This document shows, in pieces, positions 1-9,510 of a DNA stretch of 64,000 nt. The DNA is from Nonomuraea basaltis (GTDB lineage: Bacteria; Actinomycetota; Actinomycetes; Streptosporangiales; Streptosporangiaceae). The DNA lies in assembly GCF_005893125.1 (NCBI RefSeq), contig NZ_VCJS01000053.1, forward strand, positions 1 through 64,000, written 5' to 3'. A program made the position numbers and the translations under genes. Numbering within the stretch: position 1 is the stretch's first letter; each line of letters opens with the position of its first letter. The notes under the pieces are model-generated. The model was not told where the DNA came from. It saw only the letters and a list, made by a program, of their open reading frames with translations, and made no database searches.

Positions 1-56
1 TCATCCAACAAGAGATGCTCCGACACTGGCAGCGAAAATTGCTATTTTTTTTTTTT

Positions 57-122
57 CAAGCAGAAGACGGCATACGAGCTGTCTTAGGGTCTCGTGGGCT
101 CAGAGATTTGTATAAGAGACAG
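57..122 (+). other. Illumina P7/Nextera adapter (sequencing artefact)
   Basis: Positions 57-80 match the 24-base Illumina P7 oligonucleotide except for one base near its end. Positions 81-88 look like an 8-base index, 89-103 match the Nextera read-2 stem and 104-122 the Tn5 mosaic end, with about two further mismatches. A run of 12 T precedes it at 45-56, and bases 1-44 are AT-rich and unlike the rest. None of the first 122 bases should be read as genome. Genomic sequence starts at about 123, inside a coding frame. Confidence 0.95.
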
Positions 123-3100
123 CCACCCAGCCGGGACCGGCCGAACCGCCCAAGACGATCACCCTCATCACCGGCGACAAGGTCACCCTCCGCTCGCTCC
201 CGGCCAAGCAGACCCAGCTCGACGTCAAGCCGGGGCCGGGCCGCGAGAAGATCACCTTCGTGCACCGCCGCGCCAAGGAGGGGCTCAGCATCGTCCCCGT
301 GGACGCGATGCCGCTGCTGGCCGCGGGCAAGCTCGACCCCCGGCTGTTCAACGTCACCCAGCTCGCCGCGCTCGGCTACGACGACGCCGCCAGCCCGGCG
401 CTCCCGCTGATCGTGGCCTACCCCGGCCAGAGCGGCGCCGCGGAGCTGCGGGCCGCGGGCGGGCGCCCGCTGCCCGCGATCAACGCCGTAGCCCGGAGCG
501 AGCCCCGCGACCAGGCGGGAACGCTCTGGAAGTCCCTGACCGGCCAGGCCAGAGCGGCGGCCGGTCCGGCGAAGATCTGGCTGGACGGCAAGGCCAAGCT
601 GTCTCTCGACGTCAGCGTCCCGCACATCGGCGCCCCCGCGGCCTGGGAGTCCGGCCACACCGGCAAGGACGTCACCGTCGCGGTGCTCGACACCGGCTAC
701 GACCCCGGCCACCCCGACCTGCAGGGCGTGGTCGCCAAGGCCGAGAACTTCACCTCCGAGCCCGACACGCGCGACCTCAACGGCCACGGCACCCACGTCG
801 CCGCCACGATCGCCGGCTCCGGCGACCGCTACAAGGGCGTCGCCCCCGGCGCCAAGCTGCTGATCGGCAAGGTCTGCGAGAGCAGCGGGCAATGCCCGGA
901 CTCGGCCATCATCGAGGCCATGACCTGGGCGGCCGAGAACGGCGCCCGCGTGGCCAACCTCAGCCTCGGTAACCCTGACGCCCCCGGCGACGACCCGATG
1001 GAGCAGGCCGTCAACACCCTGACGGAGAGGTACGGCACGCTGTTCGTGGTCGCGTCCGGCAACGACGGGCCCCAGATGGTCAGCTCGCCGAGCACCGCGG
1101 ACGGCGCGCTGTCGGTCGGCGCCTCCTACCGCGACGGCGACACGGTCGCGCAGTTCAGCGGCACCGGCCCGCGCCAGGGCGACGCCGCGGTCAAGCCCGA
1201 CCTGATCGCGCCCGGCGTGAACATCGTCGCCGCCAGGGCCGCGGGCACCTCCGCCGGCTACCCGGTCGACGATCTCCACACGGCGCTGAGCGGCACGTCC
1301 ATGGCCACCCCGCACGTTGCGGGAGCGGCGGCGGTCCTCGCCGGTCAGCACCCGGGCTGGACGGCCGGCCAGATCAAGGCGGCGCTGATGGCCTCCACCG
1401 CACCCGGCGACGAGCTGGGCGCATACGTGCAGGGCGCCGGCCGGGTGGATCTGGCCCGCGCCGTGACCCAGCAGGTCACCGCCGAGCCCGCCGCGCTGAG
1501 CATGGGAGACGTGGAGCTGCCCGGCTCCGGGCCCATGGAGCGGACGCTCACCTACCGCAACGACGGCGACGCCGCCGTCCGGCTGGACCTCGGCGTGACG
1601 GCCAAGGACGGCCAGGGCGGCGCGGTGACGCCGTTCAAGCTCAGCGCCGGCGCGGTGGAGGTGCCCGCGCACGGCACCGCGCAGGTCACGGTGACCGCCG
1701 AGCCGGGCCCGATCGGCAGGTACAGCGGCACGGTCATCGCCAAGAACGCCGACGTGTCGGTACGCACCGGCATCGGCCTGCGGGTCGAGCCGGAGAAGCG
1801 CGCGCTCAAGCTGGCCTTCACCGGCACCGACGGGAAGCCCGCCCAGGACGCCTTCGCCGGGGTGATCGACCTCGACGCGAAGGAGCAGACCAACTTCGAC
1901 ATCTCCGGCGGCGCCCTGGACCTCAGGCTGCTGAAGGGCCACCGCTACACGGTCGTCACCCTCATGGCCGACCGGGACGGAACGCTGGTGATGGCCGCCG
2001 AGCCGGAGTTCACCCTCGATGCCGACCGCACCGTCGCCGCCGACGCCCGCAAGGCCAGGCCGGTGGACGTGGGCACTGAGGAGCCCACCGCGCGGCTGGC
2101 CATCGGCATGCTCGGCATGCTCCAGCTCGTCGACGGCATGCAACCCTTCGGCGTGGACGTCGACCTGGCCGGCATGTGGGGCGCGGCCCGCGTCGAGGGC
2201 ATCAAGGCCATCCCGACCACCCGCACGGCCAGCAAGAAGTTCGCCTTCTACCGCTGGACGCAGTGGGCCAGGCCGAAGGGCGACGGCACCTACGACGACA
2301 GCCCGTACTTCTACCACCTGATGAAGGCCGAGCCGCGCATCCCCGCCGACCCCGGCTACCGGCCGAGCCGCCGCGACCTCGCCCAGGTCACCTCGACGTA
2401 CGCCACCCAGCACGACGTCAAGTACGGCGAGCACTTCGCCCTGCCCGTGCTGTACGGGACCGAGCTGGCGTGGATGCCGTACGCGAACGTGTCCCGCTTC
2501 CCGCTCCCGTTCCGCAGGACCGAGTACTACACGCCCGGCGACACCGGCTGGTACCCGTCCTTCATCCAGTACCGCACGCCGCCGGACGGCTGGAACGACG
2601 TCGACCAGTTCTTCTTCGGCGAGACCACCGTCTACCGCGCCGGGCAGAAGACCTCCGACCGCTGGAACACCGGCGTCTTCGCGGCCGCGCTCAACCCCGG
2701 CGGCGACTACACCTGGCGCGAGGACAACCTGATGCAGTTCTCGGCCGGACTGTTCGATGACGGCGTGCCCGGGCGCGTCTCCTACGGCGAGCACGTCGCC
2801 CCGCAGTCCAGGCTCTACCGCGACGGAAAGGAGATCTTCGCCGAGGACCTGCTGCCCGGCTGGATCGAAGTGCCCGCCGAGCAGCGCGAGAGCGACTACC
2901 GGCTCACCATGACCGCCGACCGCGTACCGGAGCTGACCAAGCTGTCCACGCGGGTCAGCGCCGAGTGGCGGTTCAGGTCGAAGACGACCGAGCCGGGCGA
3001 ACGGCAGGTGCTGCCGCTGCTGACCGTCAAGATCAGCCCGGAGCTGGACGACCGGAACCGCGCCGCCGCCGGCCTCATGCGCATCCCGGTGCGCGTCCAG

Positions 3101-3337
3101 CGCCAGGACGGCTCACCCGGCCTGAAGCTGCGCACGCTCACCGTGGAGATCTCCTACGACGACGGCCGCACCTGGCTGCCCACGCTGGTGCACCCGACAC
3201 TCGACCGCGGCTGGGCCGCCGAGACCTGGCACCCGATCAGCGCCCGCGGCACGTTCGCCTCGCTGCGCGTCAAAGCCGCCGACACCGGCGGCAACGCCTT
3301 CACCGAGACCGTCATCAGGGCCTACGAGATCAAGTGA
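123..3337 (+). CDS. S8 family serine peptidase (subtilase), 5' truncated
   Basis: This is a secreted subtilisin-family protease whose start lies beyond the contig edge. The frame is open from the adapter junction and begins TITLITGDKVTL, typical of the mature N-terminus of large actinobacterial subtilases, so the signal peptide and a few residues are missing. The full triad is visible: Asp in AVLDTGYD (codon 689), His in NGHGTHVA (codon 785) and Ser in SGTSMATPHVAG (codon 1298). About 1,070 residues remain; after the peptidase domain come long beta-rich C-terminal regions (roughly from base 1480) with no membrane anchor, consistent with an extracellular enzyme. An ATG at 260 is internal and should not be used as start. 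The gene ends in a strong hairpin terminator. Confidence 0.93.
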
Positions 3338-3346
3338 GCGCAGGAC

Positions 3347-3374
3347 GACCCCGCCGCGCCCACGCGGCGGGGTC
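3347..3374. terminator. Bidirectional hairpin terminator
   Basis: A perfect 11-bp inverted repeat (GACCCCGCCGC / GCGGCGGGGTC) with a 6-base loop lies 9 bases after the subtilase stop and just before the end of the convergent reductase gene, so it can serve both. Confidence 0.8.
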
Positions 3375-3379
3375 TTCCG

Positions 3380-3790
3380 TCATTGGACGCGTTCGAGGAC
3401 GACGACCGGGATCTGACGGTCGGTCTTCTGCTGGTAGTTGTCGTAGTCGGGCCACGCCCTGGCCATCACCTGCCACATCTCCGGCTTCTCGTCCTCGCGA
3501 GCCGTGCGGGCCTGGACCTTGAACCTCTCGCCCTTCACCTGCACCTCGACATCGGGGTGGGCCATGAGGTTCTTGTACCAGTCCGGATGCTCGGGAGCAC
3601 CGCCGTACGAGGCGACGACCAGGTAGGCGTCGCCGTAGCGCTGGTAGATGAGCGGTGTCGTGTACGGCTTGCCTGAGTTACGGCCTCTGGTGGTCAGGAG
3701 GAGGACGGTGGTGTTGTTCCAGTCGTGCCCCTCCGCCCCGTCGGTCTCCTGATAACGCCGGACATGTTCCTTACCGAAGAGCATGCTCAC
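3380..3790 (-). CDS. Deazaflavin (F420)-dependent nitroreductase family protein
   Basis: A 136-residue single-domain protein of the DUF385/Ddn-like split-beta-barrel family, which bind F420H2 (some members FMN) and reduce varied small molecules. Recognisable family features are the VLLLTTRGRNSGK segment, the LIYQRYGDAYLVVAS strand pair, the GGAPEHPDWYKNLMAHPDV motif that contacts cofactor, and the late YQQKTDRQIPVVVLE strand. Length is normal for the family. It stands alone, convergent with the subtilase and divergent from the LacI regulator. The physiological substrate cannot be deduced. Confidence 0.88.
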   Translation of the reverse strand: MSMLFGKEHVRRYQETDGAEGHDWNNTTVLLLTTRGRNSGKPYTTPLIYQRYGDAYLVVASYGGAPEHPDWYKNLMAHPDVEVQVKGERFKVQARTAREDEKPEMWQVMARAWPDYDNYQQKTDRQIPVVVLERVQ

Positions 3791-3872
3791 AAGCTACCCA
3801 CGGATGGCGTGACCTCACCGTTACTCGGAGAGGTCTGTACGAGAAGTTAACACGGCTGGCACACTGCAATCA

Positions 3873-3911
3873 TGTAAGCGCTTACACCACAAAATGATGA
3901 AAGCGCTTACA
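3873..3911. promoter_or_regulatory. Tandem LacI-family operators
   Basis: Two palindromes centred 25 bp apart: TGTAAGCGCTTACA (3873-3886, perfect) and TGAAAGCGCTTACA (3898-3911, one arm changed). The AAGCGCTT core with central CG is the classic LacI/GalR operator form. They end 18 bases before the regulator's ATG, implying autorepression and control of the whole downstream sugar operon. Confidence 0.82.
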
Positions 3912-3929
3912 TGAACAGGGAGCAGCTCC

Positions 3930-4928
3930 ATGGACGTGACCATCTACGAGGTGGCCAAGCGGGCCGGCGTGTCGATCGCGACCGTGTCCAGGGCCCTGCG
4001 CGGCACCGGCCCCGTCGCGGCCAAGACGCGGGAGAGGGTGCTCAAGGCCGTCGAGGAGCTCAACTTCACGCCCAGCCGCCTCGGCGTCAGCCTCGCCGAG
4101 GGCCGGCACGCCGCCAACGGCATCGTCTTCCCCGACCTCGCGGGCCCGTACTACACCCAGGTGCTGCTCGGCTACGAGGAGGTCGCCTCCGAGCTGGGCC
4201 GCTCGGTGGTCATCCTGTCGGCCAAGGGCCGCACCAGGGTCAACGACCTGATCAAGGACCTGGCCGGGCGGGTCGACGGCATGCTGATCTTCGGCCACGT
4301 CGCCCCCGAGCCGCTGATCGCCGAGCTGGTGCGGCTGGGCGTGCGGCTGGTGGTCATCTCGCGCGACCCGCTGCCCGGCGCCGACACGCTGCGCAGCGAG
4401 AACACCGCCTCGGCGCGGGCGCTGGCCGATCATCTGGCCGGCCACGGCTACGAGCGCTTCGCGTTCCTCGGCGCGCCCCTGGCCGCCGGCGACGACGTGG
4501 ACGAGCGCTGGCGCGGCGTGCGGGGGGTGCTCGGCGGCGCGATCGAGGCCGTGGCCACGCGTGAATACACCGTGGAGTGCGGCTTCGACGCGGCCAGGAG
4601 GCTGCTCGAAGATCGCAGAAGGCCCGAGGCGATCGTCTGCTCCGACGACGAGGTGGCGCTGGGGGCGCTGCTCGCCGCCGAGGAGCTCGGCCTCGACGTG
4701 CCCGGCGACGTGGCCGTCACCGGCTGGGACGACATCATGGCCGCCCGCCACGCCAGGCCGGCGCTGACCACCGTACGCCAGCCGATGCGCGAGCTCGGCG
4801 CCCGCGCCGCCCGCGCGCTCGACGAGCTGATCACCGGCGTCCGCGACACGCCGCGCCACCAGATCCTGACCACCGAGCTGGTCGTCCGCTCCAGCTGCGG
4901 TCACCACCCCCAGGAGGTACGAACGTGA
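3930..4928 (+). CDS. LacI family transcriptional regulator of sugar operon
   Basis: A 332-residue repressor. The N-terminal helix-turn-helix (TIYEVAKRAGVSIATVSRALRG, about residues 4-25, including the hinge-side TVSR) is followed by a periplasmic-binding-protein-like sensor domain with the usual LacI landmarks (GIVFPDL, DGMLIFG, AFLGAP, DDEVALGAL, GWDD, TTVRQP). The start at 3930 has an AGGGAG ribosome site. Its stop overlaps the GTG of the binding-protein gene, so it is the first gene of the operon rather than divergent. The two palindromes just upstream are its likely operators. The inducer is probably an oligosaccharide released by the glycosidases encoded downstream. Confidence 0.93.
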   Translation: MDVTIYEVAKRAGVSIATVSRALRGTGPVAAKTRERVLKAVEELNFTPSRLGVSLAEGRHAANGIVFPDLAGPYYTQVLLGYEEVASELGRSVVILSAKGRTRVNDLIKDLAGRVDGMLIFGHVAPEPLIAELVRLGVRLVVISRDPLPGADTLRSENTASARALADHLAGHGYERFAFLGAPLAAGDDVDERWRGVRGVLGGAIEAVATREYTVECGFDAARRLLEDRRRPEAIVCSDDEVALGALLAAEELGLDVPGDVAVTGWDDIMAARHARPALTTVRQPMRELGARAARALDELITGVRDTPRHQILTTELVVRSSCGHHPQEVRT

Positions 4929-6193
4929 ACACCATCACCCGGCGCGCCGCCACCAGCGGCCTGCTGGCTCTCGCGATGCTGGCCGCCGGCTGCGGCCGCG
5001 CCACCGAACGGGCGCCCGAGCAGGCGCAGGACGTCACGACCGGCAACGTCACGGGGGAGGTCACGGTCTGGGCGATGGGGGAGGAGGGCAAGGCGCTCGG
5101 CGCGTTCGTCAAGGACTTCGAGAGCGCCAACCCCGGAGTGAAGGTCAACGTCACGGCGATCGGGTGGGACGTGGCGCACGACAAGATCACCGCGGCCATC
5201 GCGGGCGGCGCCACGCCCGACGTGAGCATGATCGGCTCGACCTGGTCGGGCGAGCTGGCCAAGACCGGCGCGCTCGACCCGACGCCGGGCAACCTGGTCG
5301 ACAAGGCGGCGTTCTTCCCGGGGGCGTGGCAGACGGTCGAGCTCAACGGCACGGCGTACGGCGTCCCGTGGTACGTCGAGACCCGCGTCCTCTACTACCG
5401 CACCGACCTGGCGAAGAAGGCCGGCGTGCAGCCGCCGGAGACGTGGCGGGAGTTCACGGACTTCGTCAAGGCGCTCAAGGACAAGGGCGGCGCGAAGAAC
5501 GGCTTCAACCAGAGCTACACTCTGGGCGCCTCGTGGCAGGAGGCGCTGCCGCTGATCTGGCAGGCCGGCGGCGAGATCGTCAAGGACGGCAAGTACACCT
5601 TCGACACCCCCGAGGCCGTGACCGCGCTCACGCAGTACGAGTCCTTGTTCAAGCAGAAGCTCGCGCCGAACAACACCCCCGAGGGCGCCTTCCCGCAGAG
5701 CTTCATCAAGGGCGAGGTCGGTGGTTTCTTCTCCGGCCCGTGGATGATCGGCGTGCTCAACAACGACGGCGGGCCCGAGTTCAAGGACAAGTTCGACGTC
5801 GCGCCGTACCCCAAGGGCCCGGTCTCCGCCACCAGCTTCGTCGGCGGGGCCGACATGGCGGTGTTCAAGAAGGCGAAGAACCGCGACGCGGCCTGGAAGT
5901 TCGTGCAGTGGCTGAGCGAGGCGAAGGTGCAGGCCAAGTGGTACACGACGGTCAAGTCGCTGCCCGCCGTGCAGGCGGCCTGGCAGGAGCCCGAGCTGAC
6001 CGCTGACAGGCAGCTCGCGGTCTTCGGCGAGCAGCTCAAGGACGCCAAGACGCCGCCGCCGTTCCCGACGTGGGAGCAGGTGGCCCGGGTCCTGGAGGCC
6101 GAGCTGGAGAAGCTGGCCCGCGGCGCGCAGACCCCCGAGCAGACGGCCGAATCGATCCAGTCGCAGGCCGACACCATCGGGACCGGCCTGTGA
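4925..6193 (+). CDS. Sugar ABC transporter lipoprotein binding protein
   Basis: Solute-binding protein of the carbohydrate uptake family 1 (MalE-like), 422 residues. The GTG start at 4925 overlaps the lacI stop and has a strong CAGGAGGT site; longer in-frame upstream extension runs inside lacI and is not real. A lipoprotein signal is clear: TRRAATSGLLALAMLAAGC, with the lipobox Cys near residue 21, so the mature protein is anchored outside the membrane. Family marks follow: VTVWAMGEEG, GGATPDVSMIGSTW, VPWYVETRVLYYRTDL and GGADMAVFKKAKN. It delivers sugar to the two permeases next door. No ATPase gene is present, so a shared MsiK-type ATPase encoded elsewhere is likely. Confidence 0.94.
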   Translation: MNTITRRAATSGLLALAMLAAGCGRATERAPEQAQDVTTGNVTGEVTVWAMGEEGKALGAFVKDFESANPGVKVNVTAIGWDVAHDKITAAIAGGATPDVSMIGSTWSGELAKTGALDPTPGNLVDKAAFFPGAWQTVELNGTAYGVPWYVETRVLYYRTDLAKKAGVQPPETWREFTDFVKALKDKGGAKNGFNQSYTLGASWQEALPLIWQAGGEIVKDGKYTFDTPEAVTALTQYESLFKQKLAPNNTPEGAFPQSFIKGEVGGFFSGPWMIGVLNNDGGPEFKDKFDVAPYPKGPVSATSFVGGADMAVFKKAKNRDAAWKFVQWLSEAKVQAKWYTTVKSLPAVQAAWQEPELTADRQLAVFGEQLKDAKTPPPFPTWEQVARVLEAELEKLARGAQTPEQTAESIQSQADTIGTGL

Positions 6194-6248
6194 GCGAGCG
6201 AACGATCAGACACAGCGGTTTGCTCACAGGACCGACGAAGGAGGGCCT

Positions 6249-7151
6249 GTGAGCATGGCGGTTCCCGTCGTCCGGGACTCGTTACGCCGGGGCTGGATCG
6301 GCTGGATGTTCATCCTGCCGTTCGTGGTGCTGTTCGCCGTGTTCTACCTGGGGCCGCTGCTCGTCGGCATCGGCCTCAGCTTCACCGACATGCGCAGCAC
6401 CGACGTGACCGACCCGCTCGCCGTTGACCTGGTCGGCGTCGACAACTACCTGCGGCTCATGAACGACGCCGCCATGCGCGCTGCGGCGGTCAACACCGTC
6501 GTGTTCGTGCTCACCGCGCTGCCGCTGACGATCGGGCTCGGGCTGGCCGCCGCGGTCATGCTCAACTCGGGGATCGCCCGCCTGCCGGCCGCGTTCTTCC
6601 GGCTCGGCTACTACCTGCCGAACATCACCAGCATCATCGGCATCGCCGTGGCCTGGAAGTTCCTGCTGGAGCCGGAGGCCGGACTGGTCAACCGGCTGCT
6701 GGAACTGGCCGGGATCCGGGGCCCGAACTGGCTGCAGAGCCAGAGCACCGCCCTGCCGTCGATCATCGTCATGACGGCCTGGCGCAGCTTCGGCTTCAAC
6801 ATGGTCGTGCTCCTGGCCGCCCTCCAGACCATCCCGAGGGAGCTGTACGAGGCCGCGGAGGTGGACGGCGCCGGGCGGTGGGCCCGCTTCCGCTCGGTGA
6901 CCGTGCCCTCGCTCCGCCCCGTGCTGCTGTTCTGCACCGTCTACAGCTCGGTCGGCTTCATGCAGTTCATGGAGGAGCCGCTGGTCATGACCCGGGGCGG
7001 GCCGCTGAACTCCACGCTGTCGGCGTCGCTGGCCATCTTCAACCAGTTCGGGGTCGGCAACTACGGCTACGCCGGGGCCGCCTCGACGGTGCTCTTCACG
7101 GTGATCGTGGCGCTGGCCGTGCTGCAGCTGAGGCTGGGGAGGAGAAGGTGA
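6249..7151 (+). CDS. Sugar ABC transporter permease (MalF type)
   Basis: Integral membrane permease of 300 residues with about six hydrophobic helices and the EAA loop EAAEVDGAGRWARFRSVTVP that docks the ATPase. GTG at 6249 lies five bases after an AAGGAGG site; an ATG at 6255 is the alternative. It sits between the binding protein and the MalG-type permease, with the next gene overlapping by four bases, so translation is coupled. It forms half of the translocation pore. Confidence 0.93.
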   Translation: MSMAVPVVRDSLRRGWIGWMFILPFVVLFAVFYLGPLLVGIGLSFTDMRSTDVTDPLAVDLVGVDNYLRLMNDAAMRAAAVNTVVFVLTALPLTIGLGLAAAVMLNSGIARLPAAFFRLGYYLPNITSIIGIAVAWKFLLEPEAGLVNRLLELAGIRGPNWLQSQSTALPSIIVMTAWRSFGFNMVVLLAALQTIPRELYEAAEVDGAGRWARFRSVTVPSLRPVLLFCTVYSSVGFMQFMEEPLVMTRGGPLNSTLSASLAIFNQFGVGNYGYAGAASTVLFTVIVALAVLQLRLGRRR

Positions 7152-7969
7152 CGAGGACCCGCCGCCAGCGCGCGGTCGTCTACGCCGGGCTGACCTTTGG
7201 CCTGGCCCTGGTCGCCGGGCCGTTCCTGTGGACGGCGCTCAGCTCGGTCAAGCCCGAGCGGGAGATCAGGCGCGACCCGCCGACGTTCTGGCCAGAGACG
7301 TGGACGCTGGACAACTTCGCCGAGCTGTTCACACGGGTTGACATCGGCACCGCGTTCGCCAACAGCATGATCATCGCGCTGGTGCTGGTGGCCACGAACC
7401 TGCTGTTCTGCTCCATGGTCGGGTACGCCTTCGCCAAGCTCGACTTCCGCGGCAAGAACGTCGCGTTCGGCCTGGTCCTGGTCCAGCTCGCGATCCCGGC
7501 GATCGTGCTCATGGTGCCGCAGTTCGTGCTGATCGCGAAGCTCGGCATGGTCAACACGTTCATCGGGATCATCCTGCCGACCGTGGTGACGCCGCTCGGC
7601 GTGTTCATGATGCGGCAGTTCATCTCGGATCTGCCCGACGAGCTCATCGACGCGGCCCGGGTGGACGGCGCCAGGGAGGTCCGGATCTTCTTCACGATCA
7701 TCCTGCCGCTGTGCGGGCCGCCGCTGGCCACGCTCGGGCTGATCACGTTCCTCCAATCGTGGAACAACTTCCTGTGGCCGGCCGTGGTCGCGCAGAGCGA
7801 GCGCATGTACACCCTTCCTGTCGCGCTGAACATCCTCAACGGCCACGAGGCCACCCACTACAACCTGCTGGTCGCGGGGTCGGTCGTGGTGATCGCGCCG
7901 ATCCTGTTCCTGTTCGTCTTCCTGCAGCGCTTCTTCATCCAGGGCATCGCCACCACCGGCCTCAAGTAG
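7148..7969 (+). CDS. Sugar ABC transporter permease (MalG type)
   Basis: Second permease, 273 residues, starting at the GTG at 7148 that overlaps the TGA of the first permease (GTGA). It has about six membrane spans, the EAA loop DAARVDGAREVRIFFTIILP, and the family ending around QRFFIQGIATTGLK. It pairs with the upstream permease to import the ligand of the lipoprotein. The next gene begins ten bases later, keeping the operon tight. Confidence 0.93.
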   Translation: MTRTRRQRAVVYAGLTFGLALVAGPFLWTALSSVKPEREIRRDPPTFWPETWTLDNFAELFTRVDIGTAFANSMIIALVLVATNLLFCSMVGYAFAKLDFRGKNVAFGLVLVQLAIPAIVLMVPQFVLIAKLGMVNTFIGIILPTVVTPLGVFMMRQFISDLPDELIDAARVDGAREVRIFFTIILPLCGPPLATLGLITFLQSWNNFLWPAVVAQSERMYTLPVALNILNGHEATHYNLLVAGSVVVIAPILFLFVFLQRFFIQGIATTGLK

Positions 7970-7979
7970 AGGAGCACCC

Positions 7980-9494
7980 ATGCGCAAGACTGTCGTGTCC
8001 GGTCTGCTCGTGCTGGCCTTAGCCGCGCCCGCAACCGCCGCGAACGCCGAAATTTCGGGAGACAGCACGCTTCTTCGCTACGCGAAGGACACCTGGCGGT
8101 CGATGGCCGCCATGGTCGAGCCGGCCACCGGCCTGCCCGCGGACAAGGTGACCGGCGACCTCAAGACCAGGGCCGAGGTCACCTCCCCGACCAACATCGG
8201 CACGTACCTGTGGAGCACGCTCACCGCCCGCGACCTGCGCCTGATCACCGGCCAGGACGCGTCGGCCAGGATCGCCAAGGTGCTCACCGCCCTGGAGCGG
8301 CTGGAGCGCAACGCCCCGACCGGCCAGTACTACAACTGGTACGACCCCTCCACCCTCCAGCTCATCCGCACCTGGCCGGAGACCGGCGACCCGGTCCGCC
8401 CGTTCGCCTCCAGCGTGGACAACGGCTGGCTGGCCGCGGCCCTCATGATGGTCCGCAATGCCGCCCCCGCCCACGCCGCCCGCGCCGACCGGCTCGTGAC
8501 CTCGATGAACTTCGCGTCGTACTACGACCCGGCGGCGCGCCCCGACGCGGGCACGGGCCTGCTGCGCGGCGGCTTCTGGCCGGAGCCGCCCGACGGCTGC
8601 TTCGTGGCGAGCGACTACGCCGGCACCGGCACGACCGTCTACTCGACCTGCCACCACTACGGCGCGCCCGCCGAGACCCGGATCGGCACGTACGTGGGCA
8701 TCGCGCTCGGCCAGCTCCCGCGCGAGCACTACTTCGGCCCGTACCGGACGTTCCCCGACAACGGCTGCGACTTCGGCTGGCAGGAGCAGAAGCCGGTCGG
8801 CTCCTGGAAGCGGTACCTGGGCGTGAACGTCTGGGAGGGCACGTACGGCTACCGCGGCATGCGCTATGTCCCCAACTGGGGCGGCTCGATGTTCGAGGCC
8901 CTCATGCCCGACCTCGTCGTCCCCGAGGCCGAGTGGGCGCCGCGCAGCTGGGGCCGCAACCACCCGGTGTTCGTCCGGGCCCAGATCGAGCACGGCCTGT
9001 ACGAGGCCAAATACGGCTATTGGGGCTTCTCCCCGTCCAACGACCCGCACGGCGGCTACCGCGAGTACGGCGTGGACCCGCTCGGCATGGACGAGCCCGG
9101 CTACACCTCCGACCGCGAGCGGACCAGCGTCGACCCCGGCTACGAGGGCTGCCGCCCCGCCCGGCCGGAGCCGGCCGCCTACGGCGACGGCGTGGTGACG
9201 CCGCACGCGAGCTTCCTGGCGCTGCCGTACGCACGGGCCGCGGCCATGGACAACCTGGCCAAGCTGCGCCGCGACTTCGACGCCTACGGGCCCGGCGGCT
9301 TCTACGACGCGATCGCCGTCCGCTCCGGCGTCGTGTCGAAGTGGTACCTGGCGCTCGACCAGGGCATGGTGATGGCCGCCCTCGGCAACGTGCTCGCCGG
9401 CGGCAACCTGCACGGCTACTTCGCGGGCTCCGGCGTGGAGGCCAGGCTCCGGCCGGTGATGCGGCTCGAGGAATGGGATGTGGTCAACCGATGA
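7980..9494 (+). CDS. Secreted glucoamylase-fold (GH144-like) glycoside hydrolase
   Basis: A 504-residue protein with a Sec signal peptide (RKTVVSGLLVLALAAPATAANA, cut near residue 23). The body resembles the bacterial 'glucoamylase' (alpha/alpha)6-barrel family that includes GH144 beta-1,2-glucanases: an early YNWYDPSTLQ and SVDNGWLAAAL, then FWPEPPDGC, NWGGSMFEALMPDLV, YGYWGFSPSNDPHGGYREYGVDPLG and a final WYLALDQGMVMAALGN. The acidic residues and tryptophans of these motifs fit a glucan-cleaving site. Being co-transcribed with the importer, it probably cuts an extracellular glycan whose products the transporter takes up. Exact substrate is inference; beta-1,2-glucan is one candidate. Confidence 0.8.
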   Translation: MRKTVVSGLLVLALAAPATAANAEISGDSTLLRYAKDTWRSMAAMVEPATGLPADKVTGDLKTRAEVTSPTNIGTYLWSTLTARDLRLITGQDASARIAKVLTALERLERNAPTGQYYNWYDPSTLQLIRTWPETGDPVRPFASSVDNGWLAAALMMVRNAAPAHAARADRLVTSMNFASYYDPAARPDAGTGLLRGGFWPEPPDGCFVASDYAGTGTTVYSTCHHYGAPAETRIGTYVGIALGQLPREHYFGPYRTFPDNGCDFGWQEQKPVGSWKRYLGVNVWEGTYGYRGMRYVPNWGGSMFEALMPDLVVPEAEWAPRSWGRNHPVFVRAQIEHGLYEAKYGYWGFSPSNDPHGGYREYGVDPLGMDEPGYTSDRERTSVDPGYEGCRPARPEPAAYGDGVVTPHASFLALPYARAAAMDNLAKLRRDFDAYGPGGFYDAIAVRSGVVSKWYLALDQGMVMAALGNVLAGGNLHGYFAGSGVEARLRPVMRLEEWDVVNR

Positions 9495-9510
9495 AACGGG
9501 GAAGATCTTG

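Noticed and set aside
56..2794. A 912-codon open frame on the minus strand opposite the subtilase
   Set aside because: It is the antisense shadow of a GC-rich gene, with repetitive Arg/Gly/Val/His composition, and it runs into adapter sequence.
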